NCBI GenBank assembly: GCA_000746015.1
Contig: KN050797.1
Location: 227,630 to 291,629, forward strand
Reading direction: 5' to 3'
Length of the DNA: 64,000 nt
DNA from: Lachnospiraceae bacterium MA2020
Lineage (GTDB): Bacteria; Bacillota; Clostridia; Lachnospirales; Lachnospiraceae
Shown here one piece after another: positions 45,478-55,070 of this stretch. The position numbers were made by a program, and so were the translations under genes. The notes below the pieces were generated by a model that was not told the origin of the DNA, ran no database searches, and worked only from the letters and a program-made list of their open reading frames with translations. Position 1 is the first letter of the stretch; each line of letters opens with the position of its first letter.

Positions 45478-45636
45478 ATGCCCCCAAAATTTGAAAATAT
45501 TCCGGAAGATAAAGACTGGGCAGAAGATAGTGATCCAAAGCAAAGCTTTGCAGAAAGCATTTTAAACAGGATATGTTATCTGCAAAATAATATGCAAATA
45601 GCTGGATTAAAGCGAAATCAACAGGAAGCAATATGA
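45478..45636 (+). CDS. Possible 52-residue hypothetical protein
   Basis: An open frame reading MPPKFENIPEDKDWAEDSDP... in the otherwise empty 45404-45677 stretch. No good ribosome site. Composition is protein-like, but it may be a remnant from the same rearrangement that truncated hipA. Confidence 0.3.
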   Translation: MPPKFENIPEDKDWAEDSDPKQSFAESILNRICYLQNNMQIAGLKRNQQEAI

Positions 45637-45677
45637 GCCACCTGTTGATTTCAGTGAAGTGAGTTGTCAGGTCTTTT

Positions 45678-46082
45678 TTAAGGCCTTTTCTGCATAATAT
45701 CCTTTAACTCCTTTTGATACCCTACACGTTCATTCCCTAATGAATTTGAAATCGTGTCTGAATAGATGCTCACAAGATCCGCTGTTTTATCTCGGATTTC
45801 TTCAATAATTTGTTTGCAAGTATTTTTTGACATGCCCGCGGTGACACCAACGCTTATCATATCAATGTCTGATATATGTCGGCCTTTACCATTGATGGAT
45901 GTTGTATGTTCACCAAAATATGTAGTGCTGTAAGTCATGTCATACGCTGGAGCGAGTTCCCATTTATTGTTATTGTATAAAAATGAAAAGTTCTTGGTAT
46001 GGTCATCTCTATTGTGCGTAAAGACATTAAAACACATTATCCTAAACATTTGCTCTAATTGTTCTTCATCTTCACGGGTCAA
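45678..46082 (-). pseudogene. HipA-family kinase, C-terminal fragment
   Basis: 134 codons from a TTG with no clear ribosome site. The segment FNVFTHNRDDHTKNFSFLY and WELAPAYDMTYS is the catalytic/metal-binding part of HipA toxins (serine kinases that target GltX). The N-terminal half with the P-loop and the HipB antitoxin are missing, and an in-frame stop lies a few codons upstream. A remnant; not expected to be active. Confidence 0.75.
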
Positions 46083-46143
46083 TATCTTGACAAGTCAGTT
46101 TGTCCACCATCCCCATGTTCCCAATTTTATCCAATCTACTCTG

Positions 46144-46230
46144 AATTAAATGCATATCAGTTATAATTATTCCCTTCTCTTTTGTCGATATAGAAATTGG
46201 ATATTTCTTGAAAACGAAAGGGAAGGGACA
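46144..46230 (+). promoter_or_regulatory. Upstream region shared with the S41 gene at 41264 (copy B)
   Basis: Ungapped counterpart of 41174-41260. It ends at the ribosome site (GGAAGGGAC) of the fusion gene. Confidence 0.6.
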
Positions 46231-46234
46231 TTAT

Positions 46235-48898
46235 ATGTTTAAAATTGAAAGCGTAAGAGCAGATGAGGAAGCTAAGACACTGGTGCTGAGTGATAGTTTA
46301 TTTCACGATGCACTCAAGGATGAGCCGGCTAGTAAAGCGCGCTATCATGTTAAGAACGACAAAGGGGAGGACTTTGATATCGTCTATTGGGATAATGATG
46401 AAGATATTGAGCCAAGAGATGCGTATCCTGCGTATGTAAAGCCGCCATACATGACAAAGTATTGGATGTATGATGAGCATGACAAGGATACTCTTTATCT
46501 TGACTTTTTTAATGGTCTCAAGAGACTGATGTTTGAAGAATTGAATGAGTATACCATTGTCATTACAAAGGTTGTGCTTGCTTATACCGATATGGAAGTG
46601 TGGTGCACCGATGACAGGATTTTTTGGTTTGTAGATAAGAGCCCAAGGATCCATATTGTTGAGGAATTTCCGGAAGATAAGTTTTCAGATGACTGCTTTT
46701 ATATTCAAGAGCAGATGAGAGTTGGATTGGAGGATAATAATTTCAACCGACTGAGTAACACTTATGCGTTTCACAATGTTTTTTTTATACAATGGATACT
46801 TAATGGGAAATCTTTTTCTCAGTTTAAGTATGTAACCATGCCAATTGACAACACGGGAGGAATTGGAGCACTACTTTCCGGCTATAAGCGTTATCAGAGG
46901 GCTTTTGAGCATTTCGGACTTAAGTTTTCTGCACCGGATAAGGATCACTTTGGAAAGTATCCGCGCGAGTTGGTAGAGCGTTACTTTTCAGTCGATCTTT
47001 GGAATAAAGATGTTACTGAGGAGAATACACTTAAAGTTCCGAACATTGTGCTGTTCATTAAGACAAAGTTTTACAACATGCAGCCGGGACTTGTGGATAA
47101 GTCTGTGATAGCAGATAAGTTCCTTGAAGAGATGGACGAGTATTATGATGCGGTATTTGGCGAAAAGAAGACGCTTGGAATACTGATAAGAGGTACGGAC
47201 TATATTGCAACCGGTCTTTCAGGTACCCGTAAGATGGCAAGTGTCGAGCAGATGGTACCAAAGATCCGCAAATGGATGTCTGATTACGGCTATGAAAAGA
47301 TTTTCCTTGCAACGGAAGATGCCGATATCTTAAGCAAGATGCGAAAAGAGTTTGGCAAGACGATGATAGCTCTGTCTCAGCATAGATTGTCTAGAAATGA
47401 ACTTCGAGTAGGACAGGTCATCTCCGAATATGAGAAAGAGCATGGCGGAAATGAGTATGCGGAAAAGATGGAAGATACTACAGTTAATTATTTCTATGCG
47501 TTGTATATCTTGTCCCGCTGTAACGCATTTATGTGCTCCGGCCAGTGTAATGGATGGGATACGGTTCTTTCCTTAAATGAAAATAAGTATGAGAGAACAT
47601 ATAAATTTTCAGTAGGAATAGATGGAGATCCGAGGACAGAGGGATGGAATGTCATCAGACCTTTGACAGCCGGAATGTTTGCAAGGGGAACATATCCGAC
47701 TGACAAGGCATTCTTCATGACATACAGGTATGATCTGAAGGAAAGTGTTGATCCTGATGCACTAAAACAGGCATGGGATAAGACATTGAAAGTCTATCCG
47801 TATGTGGGATATGCAGTAGTTACTCGCGGCAGTCGTCTTGTACTTGCCGAGAACCCGCTACCATTCGTAATTAAAGAGACAGGTGAAGTAATAGAGCCGT
47901 TTGAGGCAAGCGGCAATTTCCACTCAGTTACATTGTGCTATCTAGGCAATACTTTGTGGATGTATGTAGATCATGTCCCTTATGATGGCACGGGATTTAT
48001 GAAGGTGGTAGAGACGTTCTTCTATCACTATTATTGCCTGCTTGATGGCAAGGAATATGCAGTGCCGGATGGCGTATTTACTGAGAAGGATGGAGCAGTA
48101 GAAGGACAGGATGTTGACGGATATCTTACGGTTGATGCTGTTGATCCAAAGGCCTTGATGGGATTATATGGTTCTAAAGACAGTTTTACTGTGCCTGAAA
48201 ATCTTGATAGCGGCATTTTTGTACCAAAGCAGGATTGCAGAGGCTTTTGTATAAGTGTACCGGGTGACGAGTTTATGGCTTACGCAAAGTCTGTTAAGGG
48301 CAGTCCGATGTCAGTATTTAATATATGCTTTGCGAAGGCGCTCAAGAGGGTACATCCGGACAATACACTTCCATACGTTTTTATGAATCCTGTAAGTATA
48401 CGAAAAGTCATGGGTAATGAAAATTCACTTCTGCATCAGGTCGTGCATACCAGTTATCCATTAGATCCAAAGGATCTTACGGACGAAGATGAGACCACAT
48501 TGAACACCCGATATAGAGAACATCTTAAAAAGTTCTGTTCTGAAGAAAGTATAAAGATGATCTCAGGAGTATATCGCGGTATATGTGAAGGATATACAAA
48601 AGCTTTCATTTATGGCGCACTTGATAAGGTAATTATGGATCAGCGCAAGAATGTGAAGGGATCAGGAGGCGTCAGCTATCTGGGCACTTTGAAGACAGGA
48701 GACTATGGCAAGCGCATACGCATGAGCGCATTCCATGCGATGCAGGAAAAGGGAATCATGCTGCAGATCACCGAGGTCGGCGGAGTATTCTACATTGACT
48801 GGTATCAGGGTTTCCACGGCGAAGAGTATGTAAAGGCAATGCGAGACATACTGAGCGAGGCCGGAATTAAAGGTATCAGCATAGATAGAGTGGAATAG
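46235..48898 (+). CDS. Fusion of a fucosyltransferase-like domain and a condensation/acyltransferase-like domain
   Basis: 887 residues from ATG 46235. Residues 1-480 resemble O-/alpha-1,6-fucosyltransferase-type GT-B enzymes: R319 in GILIRGTDYIA and IFLATEDADILSKM, with an acceptor-like N-terminal region. Residues 490-887 look like a CoA-dependent acyltransferase/condensation fold: H580-xxx-D584-G585 in DHVPYDGTGF replaces the HHxxxDG signature (only the second His is kept), plus a later YLGTLKTGDYG segment. Predicted to glycosylate and acylate the same product, perhaps a surface glycan. It ends at a terminator; monocistronic. Domain order is unusual; assignments are from motifs only. Confidence 0.65.
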   Translation: MFKIESVRADEEAKTLVLSDSLFHDALKDEPASKARYHVKNDKGEDFDIVYWDNDEDIEPRDAYPAYVKPPYMTKYWMYDEHDKDTLYLDFFNGLKRLMFEELNEYTIVITKVVLAYTDMEVWCTDDRIFWFVDKSPRIHIVEEFPEDKFSDDCFYIQEQMRVGLEDNNFNRLSNTYAFHNVFFIQWILNGKSFSQFKYVTMPIDNTGGIGALLSGYKRYQRAFEHFGLKFSAPDKDHFGKYPRELVERYFSVDLWNKDVTEENTLKVPNIVLFIKTKFYNMQPGLVDKSVIADKFLEEMDEYYDAVFGEKKTLGILIRGTDYIATGLSGTRKMASVEQMVPKIRKWMSDYGYEKIFLATEDADILSKMRKEFGKTMIALSQHRLSRNELRVGQVISEYEKEHGGNEYAEKMEDTTVNYFYALYILSRCNAFMCSGQCNGWDTVLSLNENKYERTYKFSVGIDGDPRTEGWNVIRPLTAGMFARGTYPTDKAFFMTYRYDLKESVDPDALKQAWDKTLKVYPYVGYAVVTRGSRLVLAENPLPFVIKETGEVIEPFEASGNFHSVTLCYLGNTLWMYVDHVPYDGTGFMKVVETFFYHYYCLLDGKEYAVPDGVFTEKDGAVEGQDVDGYLTVDAVDPKALMGLYGSKDSFTVPENLDSGIFVPKQDCRGFCISVPGDEFMAYAKSVKGSPMSVFNICFAKALKRVHPDNTLPYVFMNPVSIRKVMGNENSLLHQVVHTSYPLDPKDLTDEDETTLNTRYREHLKKFCSEESIKMISGVYRGICEGYTKAFIYGALDKVIMDQRKNVKGSGGVSYLGTLKTGDYGKRIRMSAFHAMQEKGIMLQITEVGGVFYIDWYQGFHGEEYVKAMRDILSEAGIKGISIDRVE

Positions 48899-48907
48899 TA
48901 TTATAGT

Positions 48908-48937
48908 GGGAGTATCGGTTATGGTACTCCCTTTTTT
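48908..48937 (+). terminator. Terminator after the fusion gene
   Basis: GGGAGTA/TACTCCC stem, ten-base loop, T6. Confidence 0.88.
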
Positions 48938-48999
48938 GCTTTATAGCAAATGATAATTGTTTATAGCAACAGCAAGTTGCGTGTATATTTCAGATTACT

Positions 49000-49014
49000 A
49001 TACTATAATAGTAT
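49000..49014 (+). promoter_or_regulatory. Palindrome over the -10 of the XRE regulator gene
   Basis: ATACTA-TAA-TAGTAT; the inner TATAAT (49004-49009) would be the -10. A good candidate for autoregulation by the downstream HTH protein. Confidence 0.5.
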
Positions 49015-49071
49015 CAGGGTCGAAAGTTATTGATTGATATAAATTATTTTTTTTAGAGGAGGAGTTAGATT

Positions 49072-49836
49072 ATGGATACAAAAGATGTTTTATTAGAGCT
49101 TAGAACAAAAAATGGCCTTTCTCAGGATGATCTTGCAGAAAAGGTCTTCGTGACAAGGCAGGCGGTCTCACGTTGGGAAAAGGGTGAGACAGTGCCAAAT
49201 ACAGAAACACTTAAGCTGCTTTCTAGTGTTTACAACGTTTCTATAAATACACTGCTTGGTTCTCCGAGAAAGCTTATCTGTCAGTGCTGCGGAATGCCTC
49301 TCGAAGATGAGATGATCGGCAGGAATAAAGACGGATCACTTAATGAAGACTATTGTAAATGGTGCTATGCAGATGGAACCTACACATACAGCGATATGGA
49401 CGAGCTTATAGAAGTATGCGTGAAAAACATGGTCAATGAAGAGTTTTCAGAGGAGCAGGCACGGGTTTACTTAAAAGACATGCTTCCGAAACTCGACTAT
49501 TGGAAGAAATATGATGAGCTTAGCGATAATGGCGAATTTGAAGAATTCAAGAAGAAACTGATAGAGGAAATCAATGATCTGCATATTGAGGGCATGCCGA
49601 AAGTAGAAAGCTTGAATGCACTTGTCGGAAAGTTTGTAAATCTTGAATATAGACTTCCAAGCGGAGAAAAGGTCAAATTCCTTAATGATCAGAAAACATA
49701 TCTGGGAAATCAGCTTGAGTCTGAATTCGGTGGTGACAGGTGTTTTGGAATACTTGCAGATATGGATTTTATCATGGTTTGCACTTATGCAGAAGGAGGC
49801 GCTGATCCGGAGCTGGTTCTTTATAAAAAGAGATAA
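49072..49836 (+). CDS. XRE-family regulator with a zinc-ribbon domain
   Basis: 254 residues. Residues 1-63 are a helix-turn-helix (LSQDDLAEKVFVTRQAVSRWEKGE). Residues 68-150 form a zinc ribbon of the zf-ribbon_2 type (CQCCGMPLEDE ... DYCKWCYADG). The rest is a small domain of unknown role. AGAGGAGGAG precedes the ATG. Probably a transcription regulator that senses a ligand or metal. Confidence 0.85.
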   Translation: MDTKDVLLELRTKNGLSQDDLAEKVFVTRQAVSRWEKGETVPNTETLKLLSSVYNVSINTLLGSPRKLICQCCGMPLEDEMIGRNKDGSLNEDYCKWCYADGTYTYSDMDELIEVCVKNMVNEEFSEEQARVYLKDMLPKLDYWKKYDELSDNGEFEEFKKKLIEEINDLHIEGMPKVESLNALVGKFVNLEYRLPSGEKVKFLNDQKTYLGNQLESEFGGDRCFGILADMDFIMVCTYAEGGADPELVLYKKR

Positions 49837-49837
49837 A

Positions 49838-49971
49838 TGTATACTGCATAATTATCCAAATCCTATTGACGAAATGTCAAAAAGACAACACTGGGTAACG
49901 CAGAGCTCCGACTTATGAAACAACGTGAATTGGTTGATTTTGCAGTGGGGTGGATGGAGAAGAATAGATAA
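49838..49971 (+). pseudogene. Short 3' remnant of an unidentified gene
   Basis: Two short pieces read in related frames (NPIDEMSKRQHWVTQSSDL, then MKQRELVDFAVGWMEKNR) and stop directly before a terminator, as a gene tail would. No family recognised. Confidence 0.3.
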
Positions 49972-49980
49972 GACGCAAGG

Positions 49981-50006
49981 GCGGAGAAGATTTCTCCGCT
50001 CTTTTT
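49981..50006 (+). terminator. Terminator
   Basis: GCGGAGAA/TTCTCCGC stem followed by CTTTTT. Confidence 0.8.
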
Positions 50007-50118
50007 GTATACTTGTTGCTGAGGAAAAATACCGATAAAATAATTGTATGCTTTATATTAATTTATTATAATAGTGAAGGATTTATTAATGCATCAAAAT
50101 AATTAAAGAAGGTTTTAT

Positions 50119-50274
50119 ATGGCAAACTTGAATAAAACAATGCCGATTGAAGAAATAATATCACGGGTTACATCGATTGCTCATAAATACAACGCAAAAC
50201 GACTTGACTTATTTGGCTCGTTTGCAAGAGGCACGCAGACGGAAAGAAATATTATTAATTATTACGAGGTTTAA
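50119..50274 (+). pseudogene. MNT-type nucleotidyltransferase, N-terminal stub
   Basis: 51 codons preceded by GAAGG. KRLDLFGSFARGTQTER is the start of the GSxARG nucleotidyltransferase motif (antitoxin or aminoglycoside-type), but the frame then turns into NIINYYEV and stops, without the catalytic DxD. It ends one base before the queT-like start. A truncation fused to the leader of the next gene. Confidence 0.65.
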
Positions 50275-50275
50275 A

Positions 50276-50764
50276 ATGTATAGTAACAGAGAAAAAATAG
50301 TGCATATCGCACAGGCTGGTATAATTGCAGCAATTTATGTCGTACTTACTTTGATGGCAGCAAGTTTCAATTTAGCGAATGGAGTTATACAGGTGAGGAT
50401 ATCAGAGGCGCTTACAGTGCTGCCATATTTCACACCTGCAGCGATACCGGGATTGATCATAGGATGCTTTATCAGTAATATAATTACCGGATGTGTAGTA
50501 TTGGATATAATTTTTGGAACAATTGCAACAGCTGTAGCGGCATTTGGATCTTATATTCTTAGGAAAAACAGATATTTATGCTCAATTCCTCCGGTAATAT
50601 CAAATATGCTGATAGTTCCGTTTGTATTAAAATATGCATATGGTATGACAGATGCGGTATGGTTTATGGCACTTACAGTAGGTGCCGGCGAAATTATTTC
50701 ATGCGTGATAATTGGTCAGATACTTATCACTGCGTTGACTCCATTGAAGAAGGTTTTGTTTTAA
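50276..50764 (+). CDS. queT: QueT-like transporter (queuosine precursor uptake)
   Basis: 162 residues, about five membrane segments. Matches the QueT/DUF988 family: GVIQVRISEALTVLPYFTPAAIPG and DIIFGTIATAVAAFGSYIL. QueT is an ECF S-component thought to import a queuosine precursor. ATG 50276 follows CGAGG. The start of an unrelated gene stub sits where the leader should be, and I see no preQ1 riboswitch. Confidence 0.82.
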   Translation: MYSNREKIVHIAQAGIIAAIYVVLTLMAASFNLANGVIQVRISEALTVLPYFTPAAIPGLIIGCFISNIITGCVVLDIIFGTIATAVAAFGSYILRKNRYLCSIPPVISNMLIVPFVLKYAYGMTDAVWFMALTVGAGEIISCVIIGQILITALTPLKKVLF

Positions 50765-50914
50765 AGGAAAACATACAATTTCATGGTAAGATGGCGGCTT
50801 TCGAAGAATTGTGGTGATAGCAAGATAGTATATTAGTGTTATCATTGGCACCATTTGGCGCGCGCGTTACAAGGGCACATTGGTAATGAATAGAGTTAAG
50901 TAAGGGAAAATTCT

Positions 50915-51853
50915 ATGATTTTAAACACGGGTCAACGGACTGATATACCTGCTTTTTTCCCAGGATGGCTTGCAAACAGAATAAAAGAGGGTTTTGTCTG
51001 TGTAAGAAATCCTTATAATCCAATGCAGGTAAGTAGATATGTAATTTCTCCTGATATCGTGGATGTAATAGGTTTCTGCACAAAGAACCCGGCTCCGTTC
51101 TTTCCTTATTTGGATATGGTAAAGAATTTTGGACAGTTTTGGTATGTTACGATCACATCTTATGGTAAAGATATTGAACCTATGGTTCCCGACAAGAGAC
51201 AGATTATAGAATCATTTAAATATCTTTCAGATAAGGTGGGAGTAAATGCCATCGGGTGGCGCTATGATCCTATATTTGTAAATGAAAAGTATACGGCTGA
51301 CTATCATATTTCAGCTTTTGAGAAAATGGCTTCAATGCTTGAAGGATATACAAAAGTTGTAGTTATTAGCTTTATTGATCTATATGAGAAAGTGAAGAGA
51401 AATTTTCCGGAAGTTCGGGTTGTGACGAATGAAGAAAAGCATTACATTGGTCGGGAGATAATCAGGATAGCCGGAAAACACGGCATGCTTGTGAAACCTT
51501 GTGGGGAAGGCACTTTTTTGGAAAAGTATGGCGCGGATTGCAAGGGATGTATGACGATCGCCGATTATGAAAGAGCGATTGGTAAAAAAATTGAGGCACC
51601 CAAAACAAAGCCGTCAAGAGAAGAGTGCACATGCTATCTTTCCGGAGACATAGGAGCTTATGATACATGCGGACATTTGTGTAAATATTGCTATGCAAAT
51701 AATGATGTATCGATGGTTGCCTTAAATAGAAAAAATCATGATCCTGACTCTCCATTTATTATTGGAAATTACAGACCGGATGATGTTGTTCATGATGTAG
51801 CGCAGAAATCATGGATAAATGGTCAGATGGATATTTTTGATTATCTGCATTAA
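50915..51853 (+). CDS. DUF1848 family protein
   Basis: 312 residues. N-terminal RTDIPAFFPGWLANRI and VISPDIVDVIGFCTKNPAP, and a C-terminal cysteine motif CGHLCKYCYAN, are characteristic of DUF1848, which resembles a radical-SAM-type Fe-S protein with the cysteines at the C-terminal end. Other cysteines (CKGC, CTC) lie just before. Reaction unknown. Confidence 0.85.
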   Translation: MILNTGQRTDIPAFFPGWLANRIKEGFVCVRNPYNPMQVSRYVISPDIVDVIGFCTKNPAPFFPYLDMVKNFGQFWYVTITSYGKDIEPMVPDKRQIIESFKYLSDKVGVNAIGWRYDPIFVNEKYTADYHISAFEKMASMLEGYTKVVVISFIDLYEKVKRNFPEVRVVTNEEKHYIGREIIRIAGKHGMLVKPCGEGTFLEKYGADCKGCMTIADYERAIGKKIEAPKTKPSREECTCYLSGDIGAYDTCGHLCKYCYANNDVSMVALNRKNHDPDSPFIIGNYRPDDVVHDVAQKSWINGQMDIFDYLH

Positions 51854-51936
51854 TTTTAGGCAGGTAGCAGGCTTTGAATGATAATGGGAAATATGAGGAT
51901 TGAAATTTATTTTGAAAAGTTTCGGGAGGTATCTTA

Positions 51937-53412
51937 TTGAATATTTGTTTATTAAATGACTCATTCCCACCGGTAATTGATGGCGTTGCAAATGTTGTCA
52001 TGAATTATGGCAGGATCTTAACAAACGACTTAAATGCTGATGTTGTAGTTGGCACACCAAAGTATCCAAACGCAGATTATACAAATTATCCATATAAAGT
52101 TATTGCTTACCCGAGCCTTGATACGACTGATCTTGTGGCAGGATATAGGGCAGGATATCCGTTTGCAATGCGTGAGATCGGTATTATGGCTGATTTTAAG
52201 CCTGATATCATACATACTCACTGTCCGGTATCGTCTACTATCATGGCGAGGATACTTCAAAATGAGACAGGAGCGCCCATAGTTTTTACATACCATACAA
52301 AATTTGATATCGATATAGCCCGTGCAGTGGGTGAGGGATTTTTAAAAAATGAGACTATCCGTGCTATGGTCAAAAATATCTCAGCGTGCGATGAAGTATG
52401 GGTAGTATCAGAGGGAGCCGGTGAAAATCTAAAATCACTTGGGTATGAAGGTGATGTCAGAGTCATGTCAAATGGGGTTGATTTCCCGAAAGGTCGTGTG
52501 GATGAGGCAAAAGTGCGCGAAGTGACAGCAAAGTTTGACCTGCCGGATGGAGTACCGTGCTTTTTATTTGTTGGAAGAATGATGAAGTACAAGGGACTTC
52601 CTATAATTATTGATGCTCTGAATATATTGTCCGAAAAAAAGATAGATTTCCGCATGGTATTTATAGGTGGCGGCGCTGATGCCGGCGAGATGCAGGAAAA
52701 AATCAAAGAAATGGGTATCCCGCTTGAAGTTTATAGTGAAGATGGCAGCAAGGAGCGTTTTGAAGGTATTGATGGAAAGACGGGACTTATCATTTTTGCA
52801 GGTCCGGAGCGTGATAGAGAAAGACTTAGAGCAATAAATACACGGGCAGATCTCTTCCTTTTTCCATCAGTATATGACACAAACGGAATTGTGGTAAGAG
52901 AAGCGGCTGCCTGCGGACTGGCAAGTGTGCTTATCAAGGACTCATGTGCAGCAGAGGGCATAACTGATGGCAGAAACGGATTTATAATAGAAGAAAACGC
53001 TGAGAGTATGGCATCGCTTCTTGAAAGAGTTTCAGGTGATATACCATATCTTAAAGAAGTCGGTCAGAATGCAATGGATGAGATCTATATTTCCTGGGAA
53101 GATAGTGTAAAAGCGGCTTATGAACGTTATGGTGAGCTGCATGAGATGGTGCTTGACGGTACATTCAAGCGCAGAAGAAAGCATACTTCTGATTTGTTTT
53201 TAGAGTCGACTTCTTTAATTCTCAAAGGAACGGAGCATGTTTTCGATATTCCAAGAAATATTTATGGTGGAATGAAAGAAAACCTTGTACAGCTGACAGA
53301 TATGTCTCTTTATTATACCGAAAGTCTGACGGAGCTTGGCAGAGAGCTCAGAAAAGAGATCAAGGAACAGATAAAGGAAAACATGGAGAATATCCTTTCA
53401 AGGAAGGAATGA
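51937..53412 (+). CDS. GT4-family glycosyltransferase
   Basis: 491 residues from TTG 51937 (GGGAGG upstream). GT-B fold: NDSFPPVIDGVANVV, HTHCPVSS, VGRMMKYKGLPIIIDAL and REAAACGLASVL (donor site). A ~90-residue extra C-terminal helical region could bind membrane. Similar to glycolipid (diacylglycerol) glucosyltransferases. Five bases separate it from the GH13 gene, so cotranscribed. Confidence 0.85.
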   Translation: MNICLLNDSFPPVIDGVANVVMNYGRILTNDLNADVVVGTPKYPNADYTNYPYKVIAYPSLDTTDLVAGYRAGYPFAMREIGIMADFKPDIIHTHCPVSSTIMARILQNETGAPIVFTYHTKFDIDIARAVGEGFLKNETIRAMVKNISACDEVWVVSEGAGENLKSLGYEGDVRVMSNGVDFPKGRVDEAKVREVTAKFDLPDGVPCFLFVGRMMKYKGLPIIIDALNILSEKKIDFRMVFIGGGADAGEMQEKIKEMGIPLEVYSEDGSKERFEGIDGKTGLIIFAGPERDRERLRAINTRADLFLFPSVYDTNGIVVREAAACGLASVLIKDSCAAEGITDGRNGFIIEENAESMASLLERVSGDIPYLKEVGQNAMDEIYISWEDSVKAAYERYGELHEMVLDGTFKRRRKHTSDLFLESTSLILKGTEHVFDIPRNIYGGMKENLVQLTDMSLYYTESLTELGRELRKEIKEQIKENMENILSRKE

Positions 53413-53416
53413 TCAT

Positions 53417-55063
53417 ATGAGTGGGTATAGTGAAGGTAAAAATGACTGGTATAAGCGGATGAGCTTTTATCAGATATGGGTAAGGAGTTTTGCTGATGGT
53501 AATGGAGATGGTATAGGCGATCTCTACGGAGTTTATAAAAAGCTTCCTTATGTAAAATCCCTTGGAGTAGATGGCATATGGTTTTCGCCTATTTATCCTT
53601 CTCCTAATGCTGATTTTGGTTATGACATATCTGATTATAAGGACATTCATAAAGATTACGGGACTCTTGAGCAATTTAAAAAAGTCCTTAACAAGGCACA
53701 TGAGCTTGGACTTAAGGTCATCATGGATCTGGTCGTAAACCATACTTCTGATGAGCACCGATGGTTTAAGGAGAGCAGAAAAGGGTCCGACAATGCTTAT
53801 AGTGACTACTATATCTGGCGTAAGAAACCCAATAATTGGGACAGCATTTTTGAGGGTAAGGCATGGAGCTATGACAAGGTCAGAGGGGAATATTATCTTC
53901 ACATTTTTTCAAAGAAACAGCCGGATTTAAATATGGATAATCCGAAAGTCCGCGAAGAAGTGAAGTCGATCATGCGCTTTTGGCTTGATATGGGCGTAGA
54001 TGGTTTCCGTGAAGATGTGATCAATTTTATTTCAAAGAAAGAGGGACTTCCAAACGGACTGCCGTTCATCCCTGTAATTAACGGTATGCCTTATTATAAG
54101 GATGGCCCGCATATCCATGAGTATATGGCAGAGTTTAGGAAAGTCTGCAATGAATATGACTGTTTTCAGATCGGTGAAGGGCCTATGACCACGGTTAATT
54201 CTGCGCTTAAATATCTGACTGGGCCGACAAAGTCACTTGATATGATGATCTCTTTCGACCACATGATGGCAGACTGCTTTTATACAGAGTATCTTCATAG
54301 ACCTTTTTCTCTTGTTAAGTTGAAAAAAGCCTTCAGCAAATGGCAGACCAAGCTTGAAGGCAGAGCATGGAATTCACTATATCTTGAAAATCATGATCAT
54401 CCGCGTATCATAAGCAGGTACGGAAGTGAGAGATACTGGCGTGAGAGCGGGACTATGCTTGCGGCATGCTTTATCTTTCAAAAGGGCACCCCTTTTATAT
54501 ATCAGGGGCAGGAGATAGGCATGACTAACATTCGCTTAAGCCACATTGATAGGTATATTGACGTTTCATCAAAAACGAATTATTACAAATATAATTTAAA
54601 AGATGAAGTTTCGAAAAGATTAAAGAGGATACATCTTTCCAGCAGAGACTCTGCACGCACACCGATGCAGTGGAATAGTGGAAAATATGCCGGATTTTCT
54701 AAAGTAAGACCGTGGTTTTACATCAATTCAAACTACAAAAAGATAAATGTGGAAGCAGAAGAAGATGATAAATACAGCATATTGAATTTTTATCGAAAAT
54801 GCCTTGATCTTAGAAAGCATTCAAAAACACTCATATATGGAAAATACAAGGAATACTATCCAAAGAACAGAGAAATCTATATGTACGAGCGGGTGTATAA
54901 CGATATCCGTTATCTTATAATATGCTCTTTTTCAAAAAGAACAGAAGATTTTAGTATGCCGATGGAATATAGAAAAAGGAACGGACAGCTGATGCTCTGT
55001 AACTATCCTGGCAATCAGCCGCCATTCCTCAGACCTTATGAAGTAAGAGTCTATAGATATTAA
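53417..55063 (+). CDS. GH13 alpha-glucosidase / oligo-1,6-glucosidase-like
   Basis: 548 residues, cytoplasmic. GH13 regions: DLVVNHTSDEH, DGFREDV with nucleophile D200, acid/base E254 in QIGEGP, D327 in ENHDHPR, and QGQEIGMTN. The MalL/trehalose-6-phosphate hydrolase subgroup pattern is evident; isomaltose or related alpha-glucosides are the likely substrates. Length and order are normal. Confidence 0.92.
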   Translation: MSGYSEGKNDWYKRMSFYQIWVRSFADGNGDGIGDLYGVYKKLPYVKSLGVDGIWFSPIYPSPNADFGYDISDYKDIHKDYGTLEQFKKVLNKAHELGLKVIMDLVVNHTSDEHRWFKESRKGSDNAYSDYYIWRKKPNNWDSIFEGKAWSYDKVRGEYYLHIFSKKQPDLNMDNPKVREEVKSIMRFWLDMGVDGFREDVINFISKKEGLPNGLPFIPVINGMPYYKDGPHIHEYMAEFRKVCNEYDCFQIGEGPMTTVNSALKYLTGPTKSLDMMISFDHMMADCFYTEYLHRPFSLVKLKKAFSKWQTKLEGRAWNSLYLENHDHPRIISRYGSERYWRESGTMLAACFIFQKGTPFIYQGQEIGMTNIRLSHIDRYIDVSSKTNYYKYNLKDEVSKRLKRIHLSSRDSARTPMQWNSGKYAGFSKVRPWFYINSNYKKINVEAEEDDKYSILNFYRKCLDLRKHSKTLIYGKYKEYYPKNREIYMYERVYNDIRYLIICSFSKRTEDFSMPMEYRKRNGQLMLCNYPGNQPPFLRPYEVRVYRY

Positions 55064-55070
55064 TCAATTA

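Noticed and set aside
50006..50276. preQ1 riboswitch upstream of queT
   Set aside because: No preQ1-I-like stem and A-rich tail could be found; the stretch is occupied by a nucleotidyltransferase stub.
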